Assembly: GCA_001567185.1 (NCBI GenBank)
Contig: LNFR01000067.1
Location: 1 to 50,671 of the forward strand
DNA from: Bacteroidetes bacterium OLB12
GTDB lineage: Bacteria > Bacteroidota > Bacteroidia > Cytophagales > Cyclobacteriaceae
Direction: 5' to 3'
Length of the DNA stretch: 50,671 nucleotides
Shown here in pieces: positions 1-7,776 of the stretch; position 1 is the first letter of the stretch; each line of letters begins with the position of its first letter. Below the pieces are notes generated by a model. That model saw nothing but the letters and a program-made list of their open reading frames with translations, did no database searches and was not told the origin of the DNA. Position numbers and translations under genes: made by a program.

Positions 1-539
1 ACAATAGAGGCTGTATATCGAATCGGGTTTCAATTGAAAAACGTCCTGTCATTGTGCAAAGGCGTGAGCGAATAGGTGATTTAGAAGTAGATTTAATGTT
101 GGGCAAGAACCATCAACCTGGACTGTTGGTCATTACCGATCGTGCATCATTGAAAACATCACTGGTCAAAATATCAACTAAGGCATCAAAGCCAATTGCC
201 AAATCAATCATCCGAAAAATGAAGCCGTCTGCGCAATGGTTAAAAACAATGACCTATGATAATGATCTGGCTTTTGCTGCACACGCAACAGTAAATCAAG
301 AACTCAAAACCAGATCATTCTTCACTCATCCCTATACGTCTCAAGAAAAGGGAACAGTAGAAAACCGCATTGGTGTGCTACGGAGGTTCTTCCCCAAGAA
401 AACGGACTTTACATTGGTAACAGCTAAACGGGTAAGTCAGGTGGAAAAATTGATCAATGAAAGGCCGGTACGAAAATTTAATTATCAAACCCCAAATGAT
501 GTATTTTTACAAAAACTAAAAGTTGCACTTATTACTTGA
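1..539 (+). CDS. IS30 family transposase, C-terminal part (5' end outside window)
   Basis: This is the catalytic DDE core of an IS30-type transposase. The reading frame is open from base 3 without a start (NRGCISNRVSIEKRP), so the gene begins upstream of the window and the GTG at 54 is not its start. RRERIGDLEVDLMLGK carries the first catalytic Asp, TYDNDLAFAAH the second, and SQEKGTVENRIGVLRRFFPK the Glu region typical of IS30. The protein ends 26 bases before the next gene's ATG. Transposase identity is clear from these motifs. Whether the element is intact and active cannot be judged without the missing 5' half. Confidence 0.9.
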   Translation, partial: NRGCISNRVSIEKRPVIVQRRERIGDLEVDLMLGKNHQPGLLVITDRASLKTSLVKISTKASKPIAKSIIRKMKPSAQWLKTMTYDNDLAFAAHATVNQELKTRSFFTHPYTSQEKGTVENRIGVLRRFFPKKTDFTLVTAKRVSQVEKLINERPVRKFNYQTPNDVFLQKLKVALIT

Positions 540-545
540 ACACAG
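1..545 (+). mobile_element. IS30-family insertion sequence, 3' part only
   Basis: The window opens inside an IS30-type transposase gene, so only the right part of the element is present. The right terminal inverted repeat should overlap or closely follow the transposase stop at 537-539, because a lipoprotein gene starts at 566. The left end lies outside the window, so the repeat cannot be paired and the right boundary given here is approximate. IS30 elements normally carry one transposase gene filling most of their length. Confidence 0.6.
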
Positions 546-565
546 CACTTAATAAAATATCTAAT

Positions 566-1078
566 ATGAGACTATTCAGGATTTTTCCATTGGTTATCAG
601 TGCTATGTTTGTTTTAGCGCTTTCATCCTGTAAAGAAGATGATCCAATACCCGAATATGAGGCGAAAGCCCGATTATTGGCGGGTGAAAAAGGGGCAAGC
701 AAAAGCTGGAAACTTGTTTCGGCAACCGTTACGTATGATGGAGATACCGATCAATTTGAATTTGAAGCATGCTTCTTAGATAATATTTACAAATTTACAA
801 ACAACGCAACACAGGATTACGAAGCCACCGAGGGTTTATCCAAGTGCGATTCTGAGGCTGATGCTGTTATTGAATCTGGCAACTGGTCGTTTACGGCCGA
901 TGGCGGAATGTTGATTGTACTCGCCAACGATTATACCGATTCGGATGCTGTGTTGTTTTCCTACTTTACCGTTCCGGCTACAGTTACTGAGCTTACTGAG
1001 AATTCAATGAAGCTGGAAATTGAATTAGATTATGATGGTGAGGTAGAAACTTACAATATGGTTTTTGCGGCTAATTGA
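566..1078 (+). CDS. Lipocalin-like lipoprotein
   Basis: The 170-residue product begins with a lipoprotein signal: Arg at positions 2 and 6, a hydrophobic core, and the lipobox LSSC near residue 22, so it should be lipid-anchored to a membrane. The body resembles the short lipocalin-like domain proteins of Bacteroidota, with a KSWKLVSATV strand at the start, a NIYKFTNN strand, a Cys pair, GNWSFTADGG in the middle and a TELTENSMKLE strand near the end. I prefer ATG 566 over the upstream in-frame TTG at 536, because only ATG 566 puts the signal peptide at the N-terminus. The stop overlaps the start of the next gene, suggesting co-translation. The ligand is unknown. Confidence 0.7.
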   Translation: MRLFRIFPLVISAMFVLALSSCKEDDPIPEYEAKARLLAGEKGASKSWKLVSATVTYDGDTDQFEFEACFLDNIYKFTNNATQDYEATEGLSKCDSEADAVIESGNWSFTADGGMLIVLANDYTDSDAVLFSYFTVPATVTELTENSMKLEIELDYDGEVETYNMVFAAN

Positions 1079-1719
1079 ACCGGTTCTTCTTAGCGCTGGT
1101 AATTTTTATGATTTCCATCGTTGGATCTATATTCTCCAGGGGCCAGGCAAAATTCCTTGCCCTTGGAGATTCTTATACCATTGGTGAAAGTGTGGATCCG
1201 GACCAGCGATGGCCCAATCAACTTGCAGCCAAACTTAAGCTGCCTGCACCTGAAATTATTGCCACCACGGGTTGGCGCACCGATCAATTAATGAAAGCAA
1301 TTGCAGACGCAGATTTAAAACCTGAATATGCACTGGTTTCATTGCTGATAGGAGTTAACAATCAATACCAGGGTAAACCCATTGAAATTTATGAGCGCGA
1401 GTTTGAAGAACTGCTTCAATCGGCTATCAACCTCGCAAAAGGTAAAAAGAAAAATGTATTTGTAGTTTCTATTCCCGACTATGGCTATACTCCTTTTGGA
1501 AAAGCTAAGCAGGAAAAGATTTCAGCGGAGTTGGATCAATACAATGCAATCAGCAAACGGATTACCACCCGGTATGGTATTCGCTATTTCGACATTACAC
1601 CCATCTCCCGCAAGGGGCTTGAAGATACCACGTTGGTAGCCACCGATGGCCTGCATCCTTCTGGCAAAATGTATGCACAGTGGGTTGAGTTGATTTATTC
1701 CGGCCTTAAAAAAAAGTAG
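1075..1719 (+). CDS. SGNH/GDSL-family hydrolase, exported
   Basis: This 214-residue protein belongs to the SGNH esterase/lipase superfamily. Block I is LALGDSYTIGE with the nucleophilic Ser, block III is LIGVNNQY with the oxyanion-hole Asn, and block V is DGLHPSG with the catalytic Asp-His pair. A hydrophobic signal sequence covers about residues 1-25. The start is probably TTG 1075, which overlaps the previous stop as TTGA and keeps a basic residue before the hydrophobic core. The alternative ATG 1108 would leave a signal without N-terminal charge. The substrate is unknown; acyl esters of sugars or lipids are typical for the family. It likely forms a two-gene operon with the lipoprotein before it. 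Confidence 0.8.
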   Translation: MNRFFLALVIFMISIVGSIFSRGQAKFLALGDSYTIGESVDPDQRWPNQLAAKLKLPAPEIIATTGWRTDQLMKAIADADLKPEYALVSLLIGVNNQYQGKPIEIYEREFEELLQSAINLAKGKKKNVFVVSIPDYGYTPFGKAKQEKISAELDQYNAISKRITTRYGIRYFDITPISRKGLEDTTLVATDGLHPSGKMYAQWVELIYSGLKKK

Positions 1720-1767
1720 TCACCGATTTGCTGATTTTATTGCTGCTTTCTGTGTAATGGAGCAGCC

Positions 1768-2379
1768 TTAGATCAACTTTTCAAATACGGACTTCAGGTT
1801 ATTCGCAATTATTTTATGTCCTTCGGCAGTAGGGTGTATGCCATCGGCCTGGTTAAGCTTTTCATTGCCGGCTACACCATCCAGCAAAAAGTGTATTAGC
1901 GTGGCATTGTTTTTTTTGGCAAGATCAGGATACATGTTTCGGAATGAATCGGTGTATTGTTTGCCCATATTAGGTGGCACCATCATGCCGGCCAATACAA
2001 TTTTGCATGCAGGGTATTTAGCCTTTACTTTATCAATAATGCTTTGCAGATTTTTTTGAGTCTGATCTAACGGTAAGCCGCGCAATCCATCATTGGCTCC
2101 AAGTTCCAGCACAAACACATCAACCGGCTGGCGCAAAATCCAATCAATACGACTTAAACCCCCGGCCGAGGTTTCGCCACTTAATCCCGCATTTACCACG
2201 CGCACTTTCTTTTCAGTTTTATTCAGTTCTTTTTCCAGCAGGGCCGGAAAGGCTTCTTCGGGCGAAAGCCCATACCCGGCAGTTAAACTATCTCCAAAAA
2301 ATAAGATGGTTTTAGGCTGAGCGGCAGGAAAAAAGGCCGTTAACAAAACAATAAGAAGCGAATATTTGCCGACTACCAT
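1768..2379 (-). CDS. tesA: TesA-like arylesterase / lysophospholipase (SGNH hydrolase)
   Basis: This 203-residue exported SGNH hydrolase resembles TesA/arylesterase. Block I is LFFGDSLTAGYGLS, block II is NAGLSGETSAGG, block III is LELGANDGLRG and block V is DGIHPTAEGH. ATG 2379 is preferred because it starts the signal peptide (MVVGKYSLLIVLLTAFF); the frame is open back to an ATG at 2430. It is divergent from a YbbA/YbbP-like ABC transporter, the same order as E. coli tesA with ybbA-ybbP. E. coli TesA is a periplasmic thioesterase I/lysophospholipase L1. Assignment to this subfamily is firm; the physiological substrate here is inferred only. Confidence 0.85.
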   Translation of the reverse strand: MVVGKYSLLIVLLTAFFPAAQPKTILFFGDSLTAGYGLSPEEAFPALLEKELNKTEKKVRVVNAGLSGETSAGGLSRIDWILRQPVDVFVLELGANDGLRGLPLDQTQKNLQSIIDKVKAKYPACKIVLAGMMVPPNMGKQYTDSFRNMYPDLAKKNNATLIHFLLDGVAGNEKLNQADGIHPTAEGHKIIANNLKSVFEKLI

Positions 2380-2468
2380 AAATATTGTGTATTGTTGAAA
2401 TTGGTTAAACCTGGAAACAATTTTAATCAATTAACAAGTTAAATCCTGATCGGTTATCTTTAATTATC

Positions 2469-3161
2469 ATGCCAGAAACAGTTTTGCAGGCCGAGGGCCT
2501 TACTAAAATTTACAAATCGGCCGAGCGCGACCTTGTTGTGCTGGATCATGTGTCGTTTGAAGTACAGCAGGGAACCAGCCTGGCCATCATTGGCCCATCC
2601 GGAAGTGGTAAAACTACGTTGCTGGGTTTATGTGCCGGGTTGGATGTGGCCACCAGTGGCTCTGTATCGCTAATGGGGTTTAAACTTCATGTAATGAATG
2701 AAGACGACCGGGCTTATCTGCGCAACCAATATATCGGGTTTGTATTTCAGAATTTTCAATTGCTGCCTACGCTTACCGCGTTAGAGAATGTGATGGTTCC
2801 TTTGGAGTTGCGAGGCGAACGAAACGTGGCCACAAAAGCAAAAGATTTACTGGCCCGTGTAGGCCTGGCCGATCGCTTCAGTCACTACCCCTCGCAACTT
2901 TCGGGTGGCGAGCAGCAGCGTGTGGCAATGGCCCGCGCATTTATTACCTCGCCCCGTATTTTGTTTGCCGATGAACCTACCGGTAATCTGGACGATGAAA
3001 ATGCTACGCAAATAACAGATTTATTGTTTGAAATGAACCGCCAGGAAAACACCACCCTGATATTGGTAACACATAATCTTGAGTTGGCCGAGAAAACGCA
3101 ACGCATTTTGCAAATGAAAGGCGGAAAACTGGTTAATGAACGTATTCTTTCTTTGTCATGA
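2469..3161 (+). CDS. ybbA: ABC transporter ATP-binding protein, YbbA/LolD-MacB type
   Basis: This 230-residue ATPase belongs to the MacB/LolD/FtsE group. Walker A is GPSGSGKTT (residues 41-49), the Q-loop region is [10 protein letters not shown] (about 90-99), the signature is [14 protein letters not shown] (143-156), Walker B is [12 protein letters not shown] (163-174), and the H-loop His lies in LVTHN. It should energise the permease encoded next, whose start overlaps this stop by four bases (ATGA), a sign of translational coupling. With the divergent tesA-like gene the order matches E. coli tesA/ybbA-ybbP, which is why I use that symbol. Lipid or hydrophobic-compound extraction from the inner membrane is inferred from the family. 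Confidence 0.9.
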   Translation: MPETVLQAEGLTKIYKSAERDLVVLDHVSFEVQQGTSLAIIGPSGSGKTTLLGLCAGLDVATSGSVSLMGFKLHVMNEDDRAYLRNQYIGFVFQNFQLLPTLTALENVMVPLELRGERNVATKAKDLLARVGLADRFSHYPSQLSGGEQQRVAMARAFITSPRILFADEPTGNLDDENATQITDLLFEMNRQENTTLILVTHNLELAEKTQRILQMKGGKLVNERILSLS

Positions 3162-5734
3162 TTGAGTATTTCATCCGTATTAAGCGAAAAGCGAAACCAA
3201 TTTTTCGCGATGGCTGGGTTTGGCAGATGGCGTGGCGCGATGGCAAGCATAACGTTGGCCGGTTGTTTTTATTTGTTGCCTCGCTTATTACCGGCATTGC
3301 CGGTGTGGTGGCTATCAGTTCGCTTAATTATGCAATGCAAGATGAACTGGATCGTAATGCCAAAGAATTGCTTGGTGCAGACCTGGTTGTAAATAGCAGC
3401 CGCCCGTTCGATACCGCCTTTCTGAAAAAGATGGATACGGCCCAGCGTCAGTTTGCCAGCGATGCAGACATGGCCTCGATGGTTATGTTCATGAACAGTA
3501 AACAAAGTCGCCTGGTAAAACTTACTGCGCTGGAAGGGGATTTTCCATTTTATGGAACCATAGTAACCCAACCGGCCAATGCGTATGCGTTGATGAAAAC
3601 CGGCCGCTTTGTAATGCTGGACGAAGCCCTGGCCAGGCAATACAATGTAAGTTCTGAAGATTCAATAAAGATTGGCAACATCCACTTTAAGATGGCCGGT
3701 GTGGTAGAGAAATTTCCGGGAGGGGGAGCGCTAACAGCAACCCTGGCCCCGGCTGTTTATATTTCGCTTGATGCCCTTGATTCTACCGGGTTGGTTCAGT
3801 TTGGAAGCAGGGTAAACTACAGGTTATATATTAAAACTGTTTCAGATGCCGATACCAAAGTGGCTATGGAAACTATAAAGCCTTACCGGGATGAACTGGG
3901 CTACGGAGCAGATGATGTAGCCGAGCGCAAAGAAGAATTAGGAGAAGGCTTTGGTTCTGTGTATCGTTTCTTTTCGCTGCTGGCGTTTATTGCCCTTATA
4001 CTGGGTTGTATTGGCGTAGCCAGTTCGGTGCATATTTATGCGCGCGAAAAACGCGATGAAGTAGCCGTGCTTCGGTGCATTGGCTCATCGGGCTGGCAGG
4101 CATTTAATATTTACTTTATCCAGATTTTTATTTTAGGAATAATAGGCAGCGCGTTAGGTGCAGTGCTGGGTGTACTTATTCAACAGGTTGTGCCTATTGC
4201 CTTTGGTAAGTATTTGCCGGTAGAACTGCAGTTTGGAATTTCGTGGCGTGCGATGGCCGAGGGTGTGTTGCTGGGCACAATCGTATCGGTTTTGTTTTCT
4301 ATTCTGCCATTGGTAGCTGTGCGCTTTGTTCCGCCACTCTCGGTGCTACGGGCCGATTTTCAACCCGGCACCACGTTTTCAAAAACCCGGGTTACAGCCA
4401 TTGTATTAATTTTTCTGTTTCCGCTGCTGGCTGCTGCATATCAAACAGAAAGTTTTTTATCGGGAAGTTTATTTTCTGTAGGCCTGGTGGCAGCCCTTGG
4501 CAGTTTAGCCTTGGTGGCCCGCGGAGTTTTGTTTTTGGTGCGAACCTACTTTCCACAAAACAGTTCATTTGTATTTCGGCATGCACTTTCCAACTTATTC
4601 AGGCCCAACAATCAAACGCAGGTATTGCTTGTAACAATCGGGTTGGGTGCGTTTATTATCGCCACGCTTAGTATTATTCAGAACAGTTTGCTCAACCAGG
4701 TAGAGTTTAGAGGAAATGCCAACCAGTCCAACACCATCTTGTTTGATATCCAGTCGAATCAGAAAGATTCTGTAGTGAAGCTTATTGAAAAATACGAGCT
4801 ACCGGTTAACCAGGTAGTGCCTATTATTACCTGCAGGCTAAGTGAAGTGAAAGGCAAACCCGTAGAACAATTTAAACGCACCGATGCCGACTCGGTACGT
4901 GTGCCGAACTGGGCGCTCATGCGCGAGTACCGGGTAACTTACCGCGATAGCCTGCATCTTTCTGAAGAATTGATAAAAGGGGAGCTTCATTCCTTTAAAC
5001 CGGGTAAACGCGATTCTGTGTATGTTACTATTTCAGAAGGTATGCAGGAAACCCTGCGCGTAGATGTGGGCGATTCGTTGGTGTTTGATGTGCAGGGTGT
5101 TCCGGTAAAAGCATTCATCAGTGGAATTCGTAAAGTAGAGTGGCCCAAAGATCCGCCCAACTTTATCTTTGTTTTCCCCAAAGGTGTGCTGGACGATGCT
5201 CCGCAGATTTGGGTGGCTGCCACACGCGTGGAAAATCCACAGAACGCAATCTTGTTTCAACAGGAGTTGGTGTTTAACTATGCCAATGTATCGCTTATTG
5301 ACCTGCGCCTGATTTTAAGTACTGTTGATGAACTGTTCGACAAGGTTGGGTTGGTGGTTAGATTCCTGGCACTGTTTAGTATTGTAACAGGGTTAGTAGT
5401 GTTGGCAGGAGCAGTGCTTAACAGCAAATTTGCACGCATGAAGGAAAATGTATTGTTGCGCACCATCGGTGCCCGCACCCGGCAGATTACACGCATTACG
5501 GTTATCGAGTATGGATACGTGGGAATTTTCTCAGCGATAACCGGCCTGGCGCTTTCGCTGGGCGCAGGTTGGTTGTTAACCAGATTTTTCTTCGAAGTTC
5601 AATTTTCGGTTAACATGGTTGAACTGTTGACAATCTCGGCCGGAGTAATTGTGCTTGCTGTGTTAATTGGCTGGTGGAATTCGCGCGAAGTTATTTCTAC
5701 GCCTCCCTTGCAGGTGTTGCGGAAAGAAGGTTGA
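3158..5734 (+). CDS. ybbP: FtsX-like ABC permease, YbbP type
   Basis: This 858-residue permease carries two FtsX-like domains. An N-terminal membrane helix (about residues 30-55) is followed by a large periplasmic domain, then a helix bundle with the FtsX signature [20 protein letters not shown] (about 290-310), a second periplasmic domain, and a C-terminal bundle with [17 protein letters not shown] and a VLRKEG end. Internal duplication and length match YbbP (about 800 residues) rather than MacB, which has one four-helix domain. It pairs with the ATPase gene overlapping it upstream. The role is inferred: type VII ABC systems work by mechanotransmission, moving lipids or proteins from the inner membrane rather than pumping solutes through it. 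Confidence 0.88.
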   Translation: MIEYFIRIKRKAKPIFRDGWVWQMAWRDGKHNVGRLFLFVASLITGIAGVVAISSLNYAMQDELDRNAKELLGADLVVNSSRPFDTAFLKKMDTAQRQFASDADMASMVMFMNSKQSRLVKLTALEGDFPFYGTIVTQPANAYALMKTGRFVMLDEALARQYNVSSEDSIKIGNIHFKMAGVVEKFPGGGALTATLAPAVYISLDALDSTGLVQFGSRVNYRLYIKTVSDADTKVAMETIKPYRDELGYGADDVAERKEELGEGFGSVYRFFSLLAFIALILGCIGVASSVHIYAREKRDEVAVLRCIGSSGWQAFNIYFIQIFILGIIGSALGAVLGVLIQQVVPIAFGKYLPVELQFGISWRAMAEGVLLGTIVSVLFSILPLVAVRFVPPLSVLRADFQPGTTFSKTRVTAIVLIFLFPLLAAAYQTESFLSGSLFSVGLVAALGSLALVARGVLFLVRTYFPQNSSFVFRHALSNLFRPNNQTQVLLVTIGLGAFIIATLSIIQNSLLNQVEFRGNANQSNTILFDIQSNQKDSVVKLIEKYELPVNQVVPIITCRLSEVKGKPVEQFKRTDADSVRVPNWALMREYRVTYRDSLHLSEELIKGELHSFKPGKRDSVYVTISEGMQETLRVDVGDSLVFDVQGVPVKAFISGIRKVEWPKDPPNFIFVFPKGVLDDAPQIWVAATRVENPQNAILFQQELVFNYANVSLIDLRLILSTVDELFDKVGLVVRFLALFSIVTGLVVLAGAVLNSKFARMKENVLLRTIGARTRQITRITVIEYGYVGIFSAITGLALSLGAGWLLTRFFFEVQFSVNMVELLTISAGVIVLAVLIGWWNSREVISTPPLQVLRKEG

Positions 5735-5741
5735 GATATTC

Positions 5742-6362
5742 CTAATTGAGATTTGTAGTTGAAGCGTTTGCAGAGGTTTTGAGTGTTTTGGATGTGAACA
5801 CCAACGCCTGCAGTATCAATAAAATAATGATTGTTAAAGCAAATGCGAATTGCGAGGCTACCTTACCTGATTTATAAAGGTTTTCGGCTTGCCTCATAAT
5901 TAATTTAGATTCTTCCAGTTGAATGGTTGATAATTCATTCAGCAGTACAAGCGCTTTGTTTGCCAGGCTTAGCCTGGATATACTTTCATCGGATGATTCA
6001 AATTCGGTTAGTGTTTTTAACAGGAGCGTAAATTTTTCATCTTCCGCTTTGGTGAGTTTGGTTTTCTGATAGGCGGTGGTTAGTCCTTCAATGTGTTGAA
6101 GCGAGGCCTCAATTTGATTGGCTATATTTTCCGGGCTGCCTCCTGAAGCGCTCAGTATTTGTTTTATCTCGTAAATATCGATGGTTATTTTAAGGATGTA
6201 GTCTTCTACAACCAACCGGTCTGCATATAAAGTACTAATCGAGTTTTTTACATTGTCGGTATGTTTCTGATCCTGGTAGTTGCTAAACAACACCAACAGG
6301 CAAAGCACAAAAAGTGTTGCAGATGCGGCTAACTTATTTTGAATACTATACGCCCATTTCAT
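5742..6362 (-). CDS. Membrane protein with MCP-type four-helix-bundle sensor domain
   Basis: The 206-residue product starts with MKWAYSIQNKLAASATLFVL, a membrane helix preceded by a basic amphipathic stretch as in methyl-accepting chemotaxis proteins. About 140 residues of helical periplasmic sequence follow (YADRLVVEDYI region), then a second membrane helix near the C-terminus (FAFALTIIILLILQALVF). This is the 4HB_MCP sensor layout without any HAMP or signalling domain. ATG 6362 is preferred over the ATG at 6479 because the extra 39 residues lack family character. Such sensor-only proteins recur in Cytophagales. It follows the FG-GAP gene on the same strand but 141 bases away, so it may be transcribed separately. 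Confidence 0.6.
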   Translation of the reverse strand: MKWAYSIQNKLAASATLFVLCLLVLFSNYQDQKHTDNVKNSISTLYADRLVVEDYILKITIDIYEIKQILSASGGSPENIANQIEASLQHIEGLTTAYQKTKLTKAEDEKFTLLLKTLTEFESSDESISRLSLANKALVLLNELSTIQLEESKLIMRQAENLYKSGKVASQFAFALTIIILLILQALVFTSKTLKTSANASTTNLN

Positions 6363-6503
6363 GTTTGTAATATAATAAATATTGAGTACCCCGTAAGGCG
6401 TATCATTCCATACCTGACAAATTTGTCCTGGGGTTATTTCAACAAATGCCTGTATGCGAAGGTTTGCATGATCTGTCAAACCTGTTCCTTCGGTTTTCAG
6501 CTT

Positions 6504-7685
6504 CTATTTTTTAACGGGTATTTGCTCGAAATAAAAAACACCATTCTTATTGCCCACCACAAAATCTAATAGTCCGTCATTGTTCAGGTCTTCGGCTACA
6601 AATTGAATTCCAACGCCCGAGTTATCATCAATCAGGTGTTTTACCCAAACTGGTTTATTTTTCCCATCTTTCAAAAGTTCAAACCAATAAACATGGGCGG
6701 GTTCAAGGCCACCGGGTCCGTGCCCCTGATGGGAGAAAAATCGTTTGCCGGTAATCAGATCGGGCAGGCCATCACCATTCACATCCTGTAACACCAGGCT
6801 GTGCGATTCTGAAAAGGTACTATCAATGGTATGGGTGATGAACGAACTTTTTTTATTCTTATCAAATACCTGCTCGTACCACCAAACGCCATATTCATGC
6901 GCAGAGGATGAAACAACATCAGTATCGCCATCGCCATCGAAATCGTACGTTAGCATTTGGGCACACGACTCGCCCAAATCGGCTTCGTGAAATTTCCAGG
7001 GCGAGGCTTTGATGTCTTTGGGTGCTTCCCACCAGCCCCCGCGAATGATTACATCCTTGATGCCATCGTTGTTGATATCGCCCCATCCAAGCCCGTGCGA
7101 AAACATGCCAACACCTTTAGCGTTCGGTTCGCTGATGGCGGTTCGTTTCCATGTTACTTTTTTATTTTTAACAACCGCGCTGAACCAAGCCATCTGTCCG
7201 GTTTTCTCATTCCCAAACACCAGGTCTTTTTTACCATCGCCATCAATATCTACATGCATGGGCGATTCGTTTGAGGCAACGGAGTCGATGAGGTGTCTTT
7301 TCCACAACACATCTGCTGTTCCGGGGTTTTCGAACCAATAAACTTCCTTACCGGGAAAGTCGAAATTGATCAGATCTACCCATCCGTCTTCGTTCACATC
7401 CATACCAAAATTCAAAAACGAATCGCTGTAGCCTTTGGTGTAGTAGAACTTTTTGTGTTTCCAGATGTCGTGTGCTTTCCAGTCGGGGGCTTCGAACCAA
7501 CGGGCACCTGCAACAATATCTAACTTGCCATCTTTATTTACATCAAATACAGTGGCGCCTTCGGTATAGAACTCATCCCATAAGTGGTATTTTTTGAACT
7601 TTACCTGGTTGCCCTGCACCTGGCCACTTGCCAGTGAAACTATAAGCATACCTGAAATCAAATGGAGAACTATATATTTTTTCAT
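6504..7685 (-). CDS. Exported FG-GAP/VCBS repeat protein
   Basis: This 393-residue protein has an N-terminal signal peptide (MKKYIVLHLISGMLIVSLASG) and repeats with calcium-binding loops: DVNKDGKLDI, DVNEDGWVDL, DIDGDGKKDL, DINNDGIKDV, DFDGDGDTDV, DVNGDGLPDL and DLNNDGLLDF. Seven such loops indicate a seven-bladed beta-propeller like integrin alpha or VCBS proteins. The blades carry aromatic motifs (WFEAPDW, WWEAP, WWYEQ) seen in proteins neighbouring PVC-type cytochromes. It lies 91 bases downstream of the giant heme protein gene on the same strand and probably shares its transcript. The function is unknown; protein or carbohydrate binding outside the inner membrane is likely. Confidence 0.8.
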   Translation of the reverse strand: MKKYIVLHLISGMLIVSLASGQVQGNQVKFKKYHLWDEFYTEGATVFDVNKDGKLDIVAGARWFEAPDWKAHDIWKHKKFYYTKGYSDSFLNFGMDVNEDGWVDLINFDFPGKEVYWFENPGTADVLWKRHLIDSVASNESPMHVDIDGDGKKDLVFGNEKTGQMAWFSAVVKNKKVTWKRTAISEPNAKGVGMFSHGLGWGDINNDGIKDVIIRGGWWEAPKDIKASPWKFHEADLGESCAQMLTYDFDGDGDTDVVSSSAHEYGVWWYEQVFDKNKKSSFITHTIDSTFSESHSLVLQDVNGDGLPDLITGKRFFSHQGHGPGGLEPAHVYWFELLKDGKNKPVWVKHLIDDNSGVGIQFVAEDLNNDGLLDFVVGNKNGVFYFEQIPVKK

Positions 7686-7707
7686 ATCACATACCTTAAA
7701 TTTTGAA

Positions 7708-7774
7708 TTTCGGATTTCGGATTTCGGGTTTCGGATTTTGAATCTTGAATTTTAAATCTTGAATTTTGAATCTT
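7708..7774. repeat. Two adjacent short tandem arrays between two genes
   Basis: Four 7-base units of the form TTTCGGA/G occupy 7708-7735. After a short AT stretch, two 14-base units AATCTTGAATTTT(A/G) occupy 7741-7768, with a partial third copy to 7774. The arrays fill most of the 91-base space between the heme protein gene and the FG-GAP gene. They could alter spacing, mRNA structure or stability, or be slippage products with no role. Confidence 0.8.
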
Positions 7775-7776
7775 TC

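Noticed and set aside
4243-4671. 142-codon plus-strand frame inside the YbbP-like gene
   Set aside because: It is out of frame with an intact permease gene and rich in Cys, Ser and Gly in a way typical of frame shadows.
6957-7341. Overlapping plus-strand open frames of 105 and 110 codons within the FG-GAP gene
   Set aside because: These are antisense shadows of the calcium-loop repeats, without a signal peptide, ribosome site or recognisable domain.
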